A stretch of DNA of 13,659 nucleotides, taken from assembly GCA_003577005.1 (NCBI GenBank), contig QEUW01000194.1, forward strand, positions 1-13,659, written 5' to 3'. The number at the start of each line of letters is the position of its first letter. Positions within the stretch are counted from its first letter, which is position 1. Of the stretch, positions 1-6,544 are shown one piece after another. This DNA comes from Chloroflexota bacterium. Lineage in GTDB: Bacteria; Chloroflexota; Anaerolineae; Caldilineales; Caldilineaceae. Below the pieces are notes generated by a model. The model did not search any database. It was not told the origin of the DNA and was given only the letters and a program-made list of their open reading frames with translations. The position numbers were made by a program, and so were the translations under genes.

Positions 1-1
1 C

Positions 2-793
2 ATCCGCTTCTTTGTGGCGACCACGCCCTACAAACTGTGGGGGCGCTTTGAACTCGAACGCAAGTTGTTCGGCCTGGATGTTCCTCAGGAGCAACAAGGT
101 GTTTTCCTGGCCGGCACCGACCGGTTGGGGCGGGATATGTTCTCGCGCATCGTCTATGGGGCGCGCATTTCGCTTTCTGTGGGGCTGGTGGGTGTCTTGA
201 TCAGCCTGGTGTTGGGTATCTTTCTCGGCGGGATATCCGGGTACTATGGAGGTACGGCGGATAATATTATCCAGCGCACCATAGAGTTTCTCCGTTCCAT
301 GCCCAGCATTCCCCTGTGGATGGGTCTCAGCGCCGCGCTACCGCCTAGTTGGCCCATTGTCCGTGTCTATTTTGGCATCACCGTCATCCTCTCGCTCATC
401 GGCTGGACGGGCATGGCGCGCGTGGTGCGCGGCCAGTTTCTCCAGTTGCGCGAAGAGGATTTTGTCACGGCGGCCCGGCTCTCTGGCGCCAACGAGCTGC
501 GCATCATCTTTCGGCACATGGTGCCCTCGTTTCTCAGCCACATCATCGCCTCGCTGACCCTGGCGATCCCCGGCATGATCCTCGCCGAGACTGCGCTCAG
601 CTTTCTGGGCCTGGGGCTGCGCGAACCAGCCATCAGTTGGGGTGTGCTGCTGCAAGAAGCGCAGAACATCAGCGCCGTGGCCATTGCCCCATGGACGATG
701 ACCGCACCGGCCGCCATGGTGGTGCTTGCTGTACTGGCGCTCAATTTTGTTGGCGACGGGTTGCGCGATGCCGCCGATCCGTACGCCGCCTGA
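2..793 (+). CDS. ABC transporter permease, OppC/DppC type (5' end cut by the window)
   Basis: Inner-membrane permease subunit of an oligopeptide/dipeptide-type (PepT family) ABC importer. The frame is open to the left edge, so the true start lies outside; 263 residues are visible, against roughly 290-300 for the family. Seen: the typical pre-membrane motif GTDRLGRDMFSRIVYG around residues 38-53, a hydrophobic segment just after it, and the cytoplasmic EAA-loop region (EDFVTAARLSGA...IFRHMVP) that docks on the ATPase. Further membrane segments follow, including LTLAIPGMILAETALSFLGLGL, and the C-terminal signature NFVGDGLRDAADP is present. In Chloroflexota and Thermotogae such transporters often carry oligosaccharides. 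The cupin, Gfo/Idh and DUF6807 genes downstream make a sugar or glycoside substrate plausible, but the substrate cannot be read from the permease. The next gene starts 77 bp downstream on the same strand, so cotranscription is likely. Confidence 0.93.
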   Translation: MRFFVATTPYKLWGRFELERKLFGLDVPQEQQGVFLAGTDRLGRDMFSRIVYGARISLSVGLVGVLISLVLGIFLGGISGYYGGTADNIIQRTIEFLRSMPSIPLWMGLSAALPPSWPIVRVYFGITVILSLIGWTGMARVVRGQFLQLREEDFVTAARLSGANELRIIFRHMVPSFLSHIIASLTLAIPGMILAETALSFLGLGLREPAISWGVLLQEAQNISAVAIAPWTMTAPAAMVVLAVLALNFVGDGLRDAADPYAA

Positions 794-870
794 AGGCAAA
801 TAAAACCGGCCCAGATCACAGAATGATTTGTGCCAACTCTCAATCGATTATGAAAGGAGTCAGCCAATTT

Positions 871-1161
871 ATGGTTATCAAGGGTCGAGACATCCCCGAA
901 AAGAACTATCGCAAAGGCTATGACGTGTCGTCGCAGGATCAGATCAGCCACTTTGCCGTGCGTATCACTACGCCACAAAACCCGTTTGAACCCGAAAAAC
1001 ACGGTGAGCGGCGTTTCTGGTACATTCTAGAGGGGGAAGCCACCGTCACAGTTGACGGCACAACTACCGCTGTCGAGCCGGGCGACCTGGTCCTACTGGC
1101 GCCGTGGACCGAACACAGCCTGCGCACAAATGGGTGGGTGCGCTGGATCTGCTTTGGGTAG
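871..1161 (+). CDS. Small single-domain cupin protein
   Basis: A 96-residue protein consisting of one cupin barrel. Motif 1 is recognisable but degenerate (KHGERRFWYILEGEATV, residues about 39-55): the first His is present, the second position of HxH is Glu, and the YILEGE strand is typical. Motif 2 is good (VEPGDLVLLAPWTEHSL, residues about 69-85), with the conserved PxxxH. Metal binding is therefore possible but with altered ligands. ATG at 871 is chosen because AAAGGAG (853-859) lies 11 nt upstream; an in-frame ATG at 850 would place that Shine-Dalgarno inside the gene. Small cupins beside sugar transporters and Gfo/Idh enzymes are often sugar-binding, epimerase-like or lyase-like proteins. 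The actual reaction is unknown. It probably belongs to the same transcript as the permease; the structured 261-bp gap downstream may end or attenuate that transcript. Confidence 0.85.
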   Translation: MVIKGRDIPEKNYRKGYDVSSQDQISHFAVRITTPQNPFEPEKHGERRFWYILEGEATVTVDGTTTAVEPGDLVLLAPWTEHSLRTNGWVRWICFG

Positions 1162-1214
1162 GACAGACAACGTTCGTCATGACCAGGTTCGGTTGACCTT
1201 TTAGCCTGTCCAGC

Positions 1215-1262
1215 GGTGCGATGCACTTGAAAAGTGCGTTGCACCTTACCGGTGCAACGCAC
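1215..1262 (+). promoter_or_regulatory. Three-arm, mutually exclusive hairpins after the cupin gene
   Basis: Arm 1 (1215-1228, GGTGCGATGCACTT) can pair with arm 2 (1232-1245, AAGTGCGTTGCACC) over 14 positions with two G-U wobbles and a 3-nt loop. Arm 2 (1234-1245) can instead pair perfectly over 12 bp with arm 3 (1251-1262, GGTGCAACGCAC) with a 5-nt loop. The two hairpins cannot coexist. No U-tract follows, so this is not a textbook intrinsic terminator. It could be an attenuator-like switch, an RNA-processing or 3'-end-stabilising site, or a dispersed palindromic repeat. Confidence 0.6.
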
Positions 1263-1332
1263 GGTTGCAGCGCCAGTCGAATCAATCGCTGCGACACCAA
1301 TTGGCAACAGAACCTGGAAATGAGCTTTCATA

Positions 1333-1375
1333 GTAGACAGGTAGACAGGTGATATTTGCCTGTCTACCTGTCTAC
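1333..1375. repeat. Perfect 17-bp inverted repeat built from a tandem GTAGACAG unit
   Basis: The left arm 1333-1349 consists of two tandem GTAGACAG-type units, and the right arm 1359-1375 is its exact reverse complement; the loop is 9 nt (1350-1358). It sits 48 bp before the GTG of the Gfo/Idh gene. It could form a very stable hairpin in the leader RNA, or act as a repeated DNA-binding site. No U-tract follows on the plus strand. I see no second copy in the window. Confidence 0.75.
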
Positions 1376-1422
1376 AAAACTCCCTCAATCCCGATAAAGT
1401 CTATCATGAAAGGAACATCACT

Positions 1423-2625
1423 GTGGCGCGCAAATTGAAGCTGGCGTTGATTGGGTTGGGGCGGCGTGGCCGGCGGTCGCACCTGCCGGTCTACCCCAAG
1501 CTCAACGATGTCTACGACTTTGTCGCCGTGTGCGACAAGGACGAAACCGTGCTCAAGGAAGTGGCCGAGGAGTACGATGTCAACACGTATACCAGTGTAA
1601 AGGATCTGGTTGCCAGGGAGCGGCTGGATGTCGTGGATGTGGTGGTGCCGGGCGATGCGCACCACGCCGTCTGCTGCTTTCTGGCCGACCAAGGCATCCA
1701 CATGATTGTCGAAACACCCATCGCACCGACCCGCCCCATGGCCGACCTGATGATCGATGCGGCAAAGCGAAACAACATCAAGTTGGAAGTGGCCGAAAAC
1801 TATCACCGCACGGCCATGGCCCGCTTCCAGGCGCGGGTAATCGAAGCCGGCGTCATCGGCGAGGTGGGTCGCATCTACCGCATTTTTTACGAAGGTGGTT
1901 ACCACGGCATGAGCATGTTGCGTCTGTTGGCCGGTAGCCCGCCCACCTCAATCCTGGGTATTACACATGTCACGCCCGTTGTGCCCATCATCGACCGCAT
2001 GTTGCGCCGCCACACCGAGGAAAGGTGGGTGACGAGCTATCTCGACTTCGCCAACGGCGCCGCTGCGGTCATGATCTACTCGAATGTGATCCACGCCCGT
2101 TCGTTGGGCCGCAAGGCCACCGGCATCTCGCAGATCGATGGCACACGTGGCGCCATCGTGGGCACCGCCATCCACTACACGCGCCCCGAAGAGTACGAGA
2201 AGGGCGCCGTGGCTCAAGCCTATGAACCCCAGTTTATCTCCACAGAAGTCAACGGCGTTCAGGTGTTAGACCGCATCCTTGTCGAGCTGCCGGACCAGAC
2301 CATCGTCTGGGAAAATCCTTACGCCCACCTGGGTATCGGCGAGGAAAAGGGCCGCAGCATCGACATGGCGGATCAGCTCATGAGCATTGCCAACGCCGTG
2401 CTCCACGACACCGAGCCAACCTACGGCGCGCACGCGGCCCGGCTGGACCAGGAGATGGCCCTAGCGGCGTCCGAATCGGCCCAGATGGACCGCCAACCAC
2501 TTTCCTTTCCATTGCGCGAACCGTCGCAGACGGAGACCGGTATCCACGAGCGGTTCAAGGCGACCTACGGCTATGAGTACCACGAGATCGAGCCGTTGCT
2601 GGACGTCTGGTATCCGCGCCGGTAA
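1423..2625 (+). CDS. Gfo/Idh/MocA family oxidoreductase
   Basis: A 400-residue predicted NAD(P)-dependent sugar or sugar-alcohol dehydrogenase, cytoplasmic. The N-terminal Rossmann fold has the dinucleotide motif GLGRRG at residues 11-16, and the long C-terminal alpha/beta domain is typical (EAGVIGEVGRIYRI, then GYHGMSMLRLLAG with His161). The consensus EKP motif of the family reads ETP here (residues 97-99), so the usual catalytic or nicotinamide-contacting Lys is replaced by Thr. The enzyme may use different chemistry or be a non-redox relative. The GTG start is supported by AAAGGAA (1409-1415) with a 7-nt spacer. It follows the structured gap after the cupin gene and precedes the DUF6807 gene by 49 bp, a pairing often seen in carbohydrate loci. 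Family assignment is firm; the substrate is unknown. Confidence 0.92.
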   Translation: MARKLKLALIGLGRRGRRSHLPVYPKLNDVYDFVAVCDKDETVLKEVAEEYDVNTYTSVKDLVARERLDVVDVVVPGDAHHAVCCFLADQGIHMIVETPIAPTRPMADLMIDAAKRNNIKLEVAENYHRTAMARFQARVIEAGVIGEVGRIYRIFYEGGYHGMSMLRLLAGSPPTSILGITHVTPVVPIIDRMLRRHTEERWVTSYLDFANGAAAVMIYSNVIHARSLGRKATGISQIDGTRGAIVGTAIHYTRPEEYEKGAVAQAYEPQFISTEVNGVQVLDRILVELPDQTIVWENPYAHLGIGEEKGRSIDMADQLMSIANAVLHDTEPTYGAHAARLDQEMALAASESAQMDRQPLSFPLREPSQTETGIHERFKATYGYEYHEIEPLLDVWYPRR

Positions 2626-2674
2626 ACTGCCGATATGACCCATGACCACCGCTATGTTGAGCAAGGAAGCCACT

Positions 2675-3916
2675 ATGACCGATCTCAGAGGACGTTATTT
2701 TGTAGAGGCCACGGTGGAGGCGGGTCCCGCCAACCGCGCTGATGCCATCGTCTTCACCCCGTTCGATGGCCGGCAACTCCTCTGGCACGCCGGCAACGAC
2801 ACTCCCTTTCATCCGCTCTCGCTGGAGGTATTCGAGATCGACGAGGATGGGCAACCCGTGCGACAGGTTCCCGCGCAACTGGATGAGGGTGTGCTCACCT
2901 GGATTGCGCAGGGCGAACTGGCTGCGGGCGGGCGCCGCCGCTATCGCATCGGCTTCGACGGCCAGGACGCTCCCGCCATGCAGAGCCTGGGCAAGCCCGT
3001 CTTTCGCGACCGGGTGATCGTCACCGACTTGGGTAAAGAACTGCTCGTCTCGCAGAATACGACTGAGCTAGGCCGCTATCGCTATCGTGACGTGTGGAAA
3101 CCTTTCTTCTACCCGCTCAACGGCCCCCACGGCAGCGTGGTGCGCGGCATCGAGAGCGAGCATCCGCACCAGCACGGTCTCTATCTCTCCTATGGCGGTG
3201 AAGATTGTCTGGGCGTCAACATCTGGTCTGAGGTGGGGACGGTGCGGCCACCGCTTGGCCCGGCCGGCAAGATGCTCCACGACACCTTCGAGTGGATCGA
3301 ATACGGGTGGGTCTACGGCCAGTTCCGCCAGCGGCTCACCTATGTCAAACCCGACGGCCACCCATTCGCCCGCGAGTTGCGCACCGTTCGTTTCTACGCG
3401 CCAACTGCCGACATCCGCATTGTCGATTGGACCGTGCGGCTCGAGGAGCCAGCGGACACCGGGCAGCGACGGGTGGCCCTGGCCTGCCGCGTGGCAAACT
3501 CCATGCGTGTGCGTGACCAGACGCAAAAGAGCGACGACGGCATGATGGGTGCGCTGCGCGAAAAGCCCGGACGGATCGAGAACTCTGCCGGCGGCGTAGG
3601 CGAGCTGGCGTCACGGGGCGGCGCTTTCAACTGGTTGGATTTCTCCGGTCCCGTGGAGGAGGGCTGGAATGGAATCGCCCTGTTCGACCACCCGGATAAT
3701 CCTGGCCCCGGTGCCTTTAGCTGCCGCGAGTACGGTGTCTTCACCGTGGGCCGGTCCTACCCCACCGACCGCACGGCCCGTAGTGGCGCTGCCCTTTTCC
3801 GCTATCGTGCCTATATTCACGCTGGCGACGCCACACAGGGGAGGGTGGCCTGCGCCTACGAAGATTACGCCCATCCCTGCCGGGTAGTCCTGGCCACGGA
3901 GATCGGCCAGCAGTAA
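2675..3916 (+). CDS. PmoA-like DUF6807 family protein
   Basis: A 413-residue protein of the family annotated 'PmoA' or DUF6807. The name is historical and does not imply a methane monooxygenase subunit. Typical sequence blocks are present: KPFFYPLNGPHGSVVRG followed by the His-rich signature HPHQHGLYLSYG (His163, His165, His167) and the later VNIWSEVG. The family is predicted to have a beta-sandwich (mutarotase-like) fold and is usually found in loci for degrading or modifying carbohydrates, next to Gfo/Idh dehydrogenases as here. No signal peptide is visible, so a cytoplasmic location is expected. ATG at 2675 is preferred because AAGGAAG (2663-2669) lies 5 nt upstream; the in-frame ATG at 2642 has no good ribosome site. 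It is probably translated from the same mRNA as the upstream oxidoreductase. The biochemical role is not established. Confidence 0.85.
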   Translation: MTDLRGRYFVEATVEAGPANRADAIVFTPFDGRQLLWHAGNDTPFHPLSLEVFEIDEDGQPVRQVPAQLDEGVLTWIAQGELAAGGRRRYRIGFDGQDAPAMQSLGKPVFRDRVIVTDLGKELLVSQNTTELGRYRYRDVWKPFFYPLNGPHGSVVRGIESEHPHQHGLYLSYGGEDCLGVNIWSEVGTVRPPLGPAGKMLHDTFEWIEYGWVYGQFRQRLTYVKPDGHPFARELRTVRFYAPTADIRIVDWTVRLEEPADTGQRRVALACRVANSMRVRDQTQKSDDGMMGALREKPGRIENSAGGVGELASRGGAFNWLDFSGPVEEGWNGIALFDHPDNPGPGAFSCREYGVFTVGRSYPTDRTARSGAALFRYRAYIHAGDATQGRVACAYEDYAHPCRVVLATEIGQQ

Positions 3917-4235
3917 GGGTACGCAACGGTGTAGCGCGCCGTTCTCGCCACCTGGTTCGTTACCTGGTTCGTTGTTGACAGAGCTGTTTGCCATTCAACG
4001 CCTCCGGCACAGGCGGCCTGGTGCGCCTAGAGGCGGATACCTGAAGGCGCTCGATACCGCCCCTCGCCGTGAGACGGTGGCGCTGACGAATCCGAGAACC
4101 AGGCAAAACGTAGGTGCGATTTCCATACCGCACCTACGTAATCCACAGTAGCGCCCAAGACGCGCCGGGGGCATCTGCCGAAGAACTCGGTCAAAACTGC
4201 GCCAGAACGTCTGGCCGTGATCGTCTGTGGTGCCC
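3917..4235. other. 319-bp gap between convergent genes; no gene seen
   Basis: No convincing coding frame on either strand. It contains a 12-bp perfect tandem direct repeat (ACCTGGTTCGTT, 3950-3961 and 3962-3973) and a strong hairpin (4108-4139, listed separately). The rest is GC-rich sequence without recognisable sites. The neighbouring genes point toward each other, so termination signals are expected here rather than promoters. Confidence 0.6.
4108..4139 (-). terminator. Hairpin between convergent genes, likely terminator for the minus-strand pdeM transcript
   Basis: Perfect 11-bp arms ACGTAGGTGCG (4108-4118) and CGCACCTACGT (4129-4139) with a 10-nt loop. Read on the minus strand, the stem runs into a short TTTT and then GCC, a weak U-tract. 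Read on the plus strand there is no T run. It may therefore end the minus-strand transcript and, less efficiently, the DUF6807 transcript. Confidence 0.55.
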
Positions 4236-4892
4236 TCAAGCTACTTGATGCACGCCTGCCGGCGAGATGGCGAAAATCCGGTCACCGACGCCCGGTGTGA
4301 TGGTGTAGCCGCCAGTGAAGCTGGCAAAGGCGGGGAGCAGGGCCTGCTGGCGCCCAAAAAGGAAACAGGGGAAGCGAAGTTGCGCGGCTGCGCGCTGGCG
4401 AAGGGAGATCATGGGGTGAAGATGGCCGGCCAGCCGGTAGCTCTCATCCGGCATACCCGGTTCGGCCGGTGCGTGACAGCACAAGAAGGGTGGCAGAAGC
4501 AGCGACTCACCGGCATCATGGATGCGCCACTCGTCTGGCGAAGGGCCAGCGTAGCGGTCGTGGTTGCCGCGCACGAGCAGCACATCGAGCGCATTATGCC
4601 GGCCACGCCAGGCTGTGACGGCATCCATCGTGTCGGTTGTGCGCCCAGGGCGAGCATGAAAGAAATCACCTAATATTACCAGCCGCTCCGCGCCGGTCAC
4701 AGCCAGCACCGTTTCTAGTCGGGCCAGGTCCTGATGGAGTCCACCTATGGGGAGCGGGATCCCCGCTGTGCGAAAGGTAGCATCCTTGCCAAAATGGGTA
4801 TCGGCGATCAAGAGCGTCGCGGTGCGCGGCCAAAAGAGCGCACGCTGGGGTAACAGCGCCAATTCTTCACCATGGCAAGTGATCGTGTGCAT
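4236..4892 (-). CDS. pdeM: PdeM-like metallophosphoesterase (ligase-associated DNA repair endonuclease type)
   Basis: A 218-residue calcineurin-type metallophosphoesterase with all expected metal-binding motifs: ADTHFGK (Asp31, His33), GDFFHAR (Asp76, His79), RGNHD (Asn110, His111), CHAP (His140) and GHLHP (His157, His159). The length, the ADTHFGK opening and the ending around FPCFLFG match the PdeM family, described as a ligase-associated DNA-damage-response phosphoesterase/endonuclease. In many genomes it sits with an ATP-dependent DNA ligase, a DEXH helicase and a beta-CASP exonuclease. None of those is in this window, so the role is inferred from sequence only. Its start lies 6 bp after the stop of the DoxX gene, so the two are almost certainly cotranscribed and probably translationally coupled. 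A hairpin downstream probably ends the transcript. Confidence 0.87.
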   Translation of the reverse strand: MHTITCHGEELALLPQRALFWPRTATLLIADTHFGKDATFRTAGIPLPIGGLHQDLARLETVLAVTGAERLVILGDFFHARPGRTTDTMDAVTAWRGRHNALDVLLVRGNHDRYAGPSPDEWRIHDAGESLLLPPFLCCHAPAEPGMPDESYRLAGHLHPMISLRQRAAAQLRFPCFLFGRQQALLPAFASFTGGYTITPGVGDRIFAISPAGVHQVA

Positions 4893-4898
4893 GACGCT

Positions 4899-5486
4899 TC
4901 AATCGGTAGCAGGTCCCAGCACTCCGGTGAGTTGGCCGCGATGCCAGGGGGTGCCGATCAGGGGCAGCAACCAGCGGTCCAACCCATACCAGCCTGCCAC
5001 TTTCCATGCCAGCATCAGCAGGATCGACAGCGCAAAGAGCAGTGCGTTGGTGCTAGCTGTACCCGCCATAATAAAGTTCCAGTTCATAAACGCACCAAAA
5101 AAGGCTGCGATCCCGGTCAGGGCTCCTACGATCAGTGCCAGACCGACGATGACTTCACCCCACATGATCAGGTCGGCAAACCAGGTGTACCAGCCGTTAT
5201 CGAGCATAAACTGGATAAAGCTGCGATACCAGCCAAACGCAATCGCCGGCCGGCCCGCTTCAGGAATAGTGACGGCATTGGTCCAGAAGCCTCGTAACTG
5301 CTCACCGCTGGCCCACGTCCCGCCGCTAATTTTGCCCCAGCCGGACGAGAGCCACGAGTAGCCCACATAAAGCCTGATGACCAACCAGAGCCAGGCAAAG
5401 CGCGTTGTGCTAAAGAGCGTATGCGCCAGCGGTGGGTCTGGGATGACGATCTCACCGCGCTGATTGACGACTTGTTGTGTACTCAT
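4899..5486 (-). CDS. DoxX/DoxD-like integral membrane protein
   Basis: A 195-residue inner-membrane protein of the DoxX family, whose members include the small subunit of thiosulfate:quinone oxidoreductase and proteins linked to redox homeostasis. Visible: a first membrane segment (about 29-50, FAWLWLVIRLYVGYSWLSSGW followed by GK, a typical DoxX feature) and a central loop. Three clustered hydrophobic segments follow at about 103-170 (MWGEVIVGLALIVGALTG, FFGAFMNWNFIMAG, ALLFALSILLMLAWKVAGW). The C-terminal tail LDRWLLPLIGTPW is also common in the family. ATG at 5486 is chosen because GAGGGAG (5493-5499) stands 6 nt upstream; the frame stays open further upstream without a good start. A small hairpin (5512-5531) lies in the leader. 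Substrate and partner are unknown; the cotranscribed PdeM gene gives no obvious functional link. Confidence 0.85.
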   Translation of the reverse strand: MSTQQVVNQRGEIVIPDPPLAHTLFSTTRFAWLWLVIRLYVGYSWLSSGWGKISGGTWASGEQLRGFWTNAVTIPEAGRPAIAFGWYRSFIQFMLDNGWYTWFADLIMWGEVIVGLALIVGALTGIAAFFGAFMNWNFIMAGTASTNALLFALSILLMLAWKVAGWYGLDRWLLPLIGTPWHRGQLTGVLGPATD

Positions 5487-5511
5487 CGCTCTCTCCCTCA
5501 GAGTACCTGCT

Positions 5512-5531
5512 GCCGTGGAACCGACCACGGC
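5512..5531 (-). other. Small hairpin in the DoxX leader
   Basis: A 7-bp inverted repeat GCCGTGG/CCACGGC (5512-5518 and 5525-5531) with a 6-nt loop lies 13 nt upstream of the DoxX Shine-Dalgarno, in the 110-bp gap after the GNAT gene. It could end readthrough from GNAT or modulate translation. I found no convincing -35/-10 pair in this gap. Confidence 0.3.
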
Positions 5532-5596
5532 GCATACACACCTTGTAAACACAGCGTAGCCTATACCCTGACCGCGGCTTATACAAGTCGGTGCGA

Positions 5597-6544
5597 TCAC
5601 AATCTCTTGAAGATTTGTGTATACTCCCGGAAGGTGGTAAAGCCAAATTTAGCATAGAAATCCACAATCACCAGCCAGTCGATAACGCAGCCGTTTACCC
5701 CATTGTTGTGGAGGCGACGAAGACCGGCGTCTACCAGAGCGGCGCCATAGCCGCGGCCGCGGCGGTCGGCGCTGACCCCCACTGTGCCCAGTTGGCCCCA
5801 GGGTCGTGGTAACGTGTACGGAAAAAAGCGCTCAATCGGCTGCCCGGAATCTTCAAAGGTTACAATGCAAAAGCCATCCACACCACGTTTGGTCCACAGG
5901 AGCATATAATCGGAGATCCGGCAGTGGGGGTTGCGGAGAAACTCCTCTGCCGTATAGCGCCAGCGGCCCGGGAACTCGCGCCGGAGAAAGGTGAGCAGCG
6001 CTTCCTGATCCTTCCGTTGCGCCGGGCGCACCACCCCATCGATCTCGCGCACGGTGGGTGGGGGTTCATACTTTGCCAGGTTGGCGGCCATGTCCCATAC
6101 CGTGCCGTTATCCTGATAGCCGTGGCGCTGAAAAAAGGGAAGCGAATCCAGCTCCACCGGCACGCCAGGGGTGAAAGGGCGAAGACTCGTCCCCACCACG
6201 ACCCCCTGGCAACCCTGCGCCGACAGCCACGCTTCGGCCCAGGCGAGCAGCGCGGAACCGATGCCCCGGCGTTGAGCGTGCGGAGCGACGGCAATGAGGT
6301 CGATCCAGCCGATTTCCGGCGCCATGACCTCCGGCTCGCCCTTGAGAACGCTGGCCAACACGACCCCAACCGGCTCGCTATCCGCCAAGGCAATGCGACC
6401 GGCCTGAACGCCGCCCGTGCTGGGTTCGAGATTGAAACGGACAAACTTTTCTGAGAGGTTCAGGCCGCTGCCACAGGCAGCATTCCACACCGTCACCAAC
6501 GCCTGCAGATGCGCCGGGTCGTGCCGGTTGAACTCAAGATTCAT
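5597..6544 (-). CDS. Tandem-domain GNAT family N-acetyltransferase
   Basis: A 315-residue protein with two GCN5-related acetyltransferase domains. The first domain (about 1-160) has a clear acetyl-CoA binding motif A after the strand GWIDLIAVAP: QRRGIGSALL at residues 91-100. The second domain (about 170-315) has LGTVGVSADRRGRGYGAAL with its motif at 261-270 and ends FYAKFGFTTFREYTQIFKRL-like, the usual GNAT C-terminal beta-strand pattern. Both motifs look intact, so either half could bind acetyl-CoA; in many double-GNAT proteins only one half is active. ATG at 6544 is chosen because it overlaps the end of the amidase gene by 11 nt, which suggests translational coupling. The frame continues upstream inside the amidase gene but only from a TTG with no support. 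The acceptor substrate is unknown. Confidence 0.85.
   Translation of the reverse strand: MNLEFNRHDPAHLQALVTVWNAACGSGLNLSEKFVRFNLEPSTGGVQAGRIALADSEPVGVVLASVLKGEPEVMAPEIGWIDLIAVAPHAQRRGIGSALLAWAEAWLSAQGCQGVVVGTSLRPFTPGVPVELDSLPFFQRHGYQDNGTVWDMAANLAKYEPPPTVREIDGVVRPAQRKDQEALLTFLRREFPGRWRYTAEEFLRNPHCRISDYMLLWTKRGVDGFCIVTFEDSGQPIERFFPYTLPRPWGQLGTVGVSADRRGRGYGAALVDAGLRRLHNNGVNGCVIDWLVIVDFYAKFGFTTFREYTQIFKRL

Noticed and set aside
1215..1375. CRISPR-like or rRNA/tRNA structure in the repeat-rich gap
   Set aside because: Only palindromes with few, unequal units; there is no regular repeat-spacer pattern, no cloverleaf and no cas gene nearby.
5487..5600. N-terminal extension of the DoxX protein from GTG 5600
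   Set aside because: The extension lacks a ribosome site and a membrane-protein character, whereas ATG 5486 has a purine-rich Shine-Dalgarno at the right distance.
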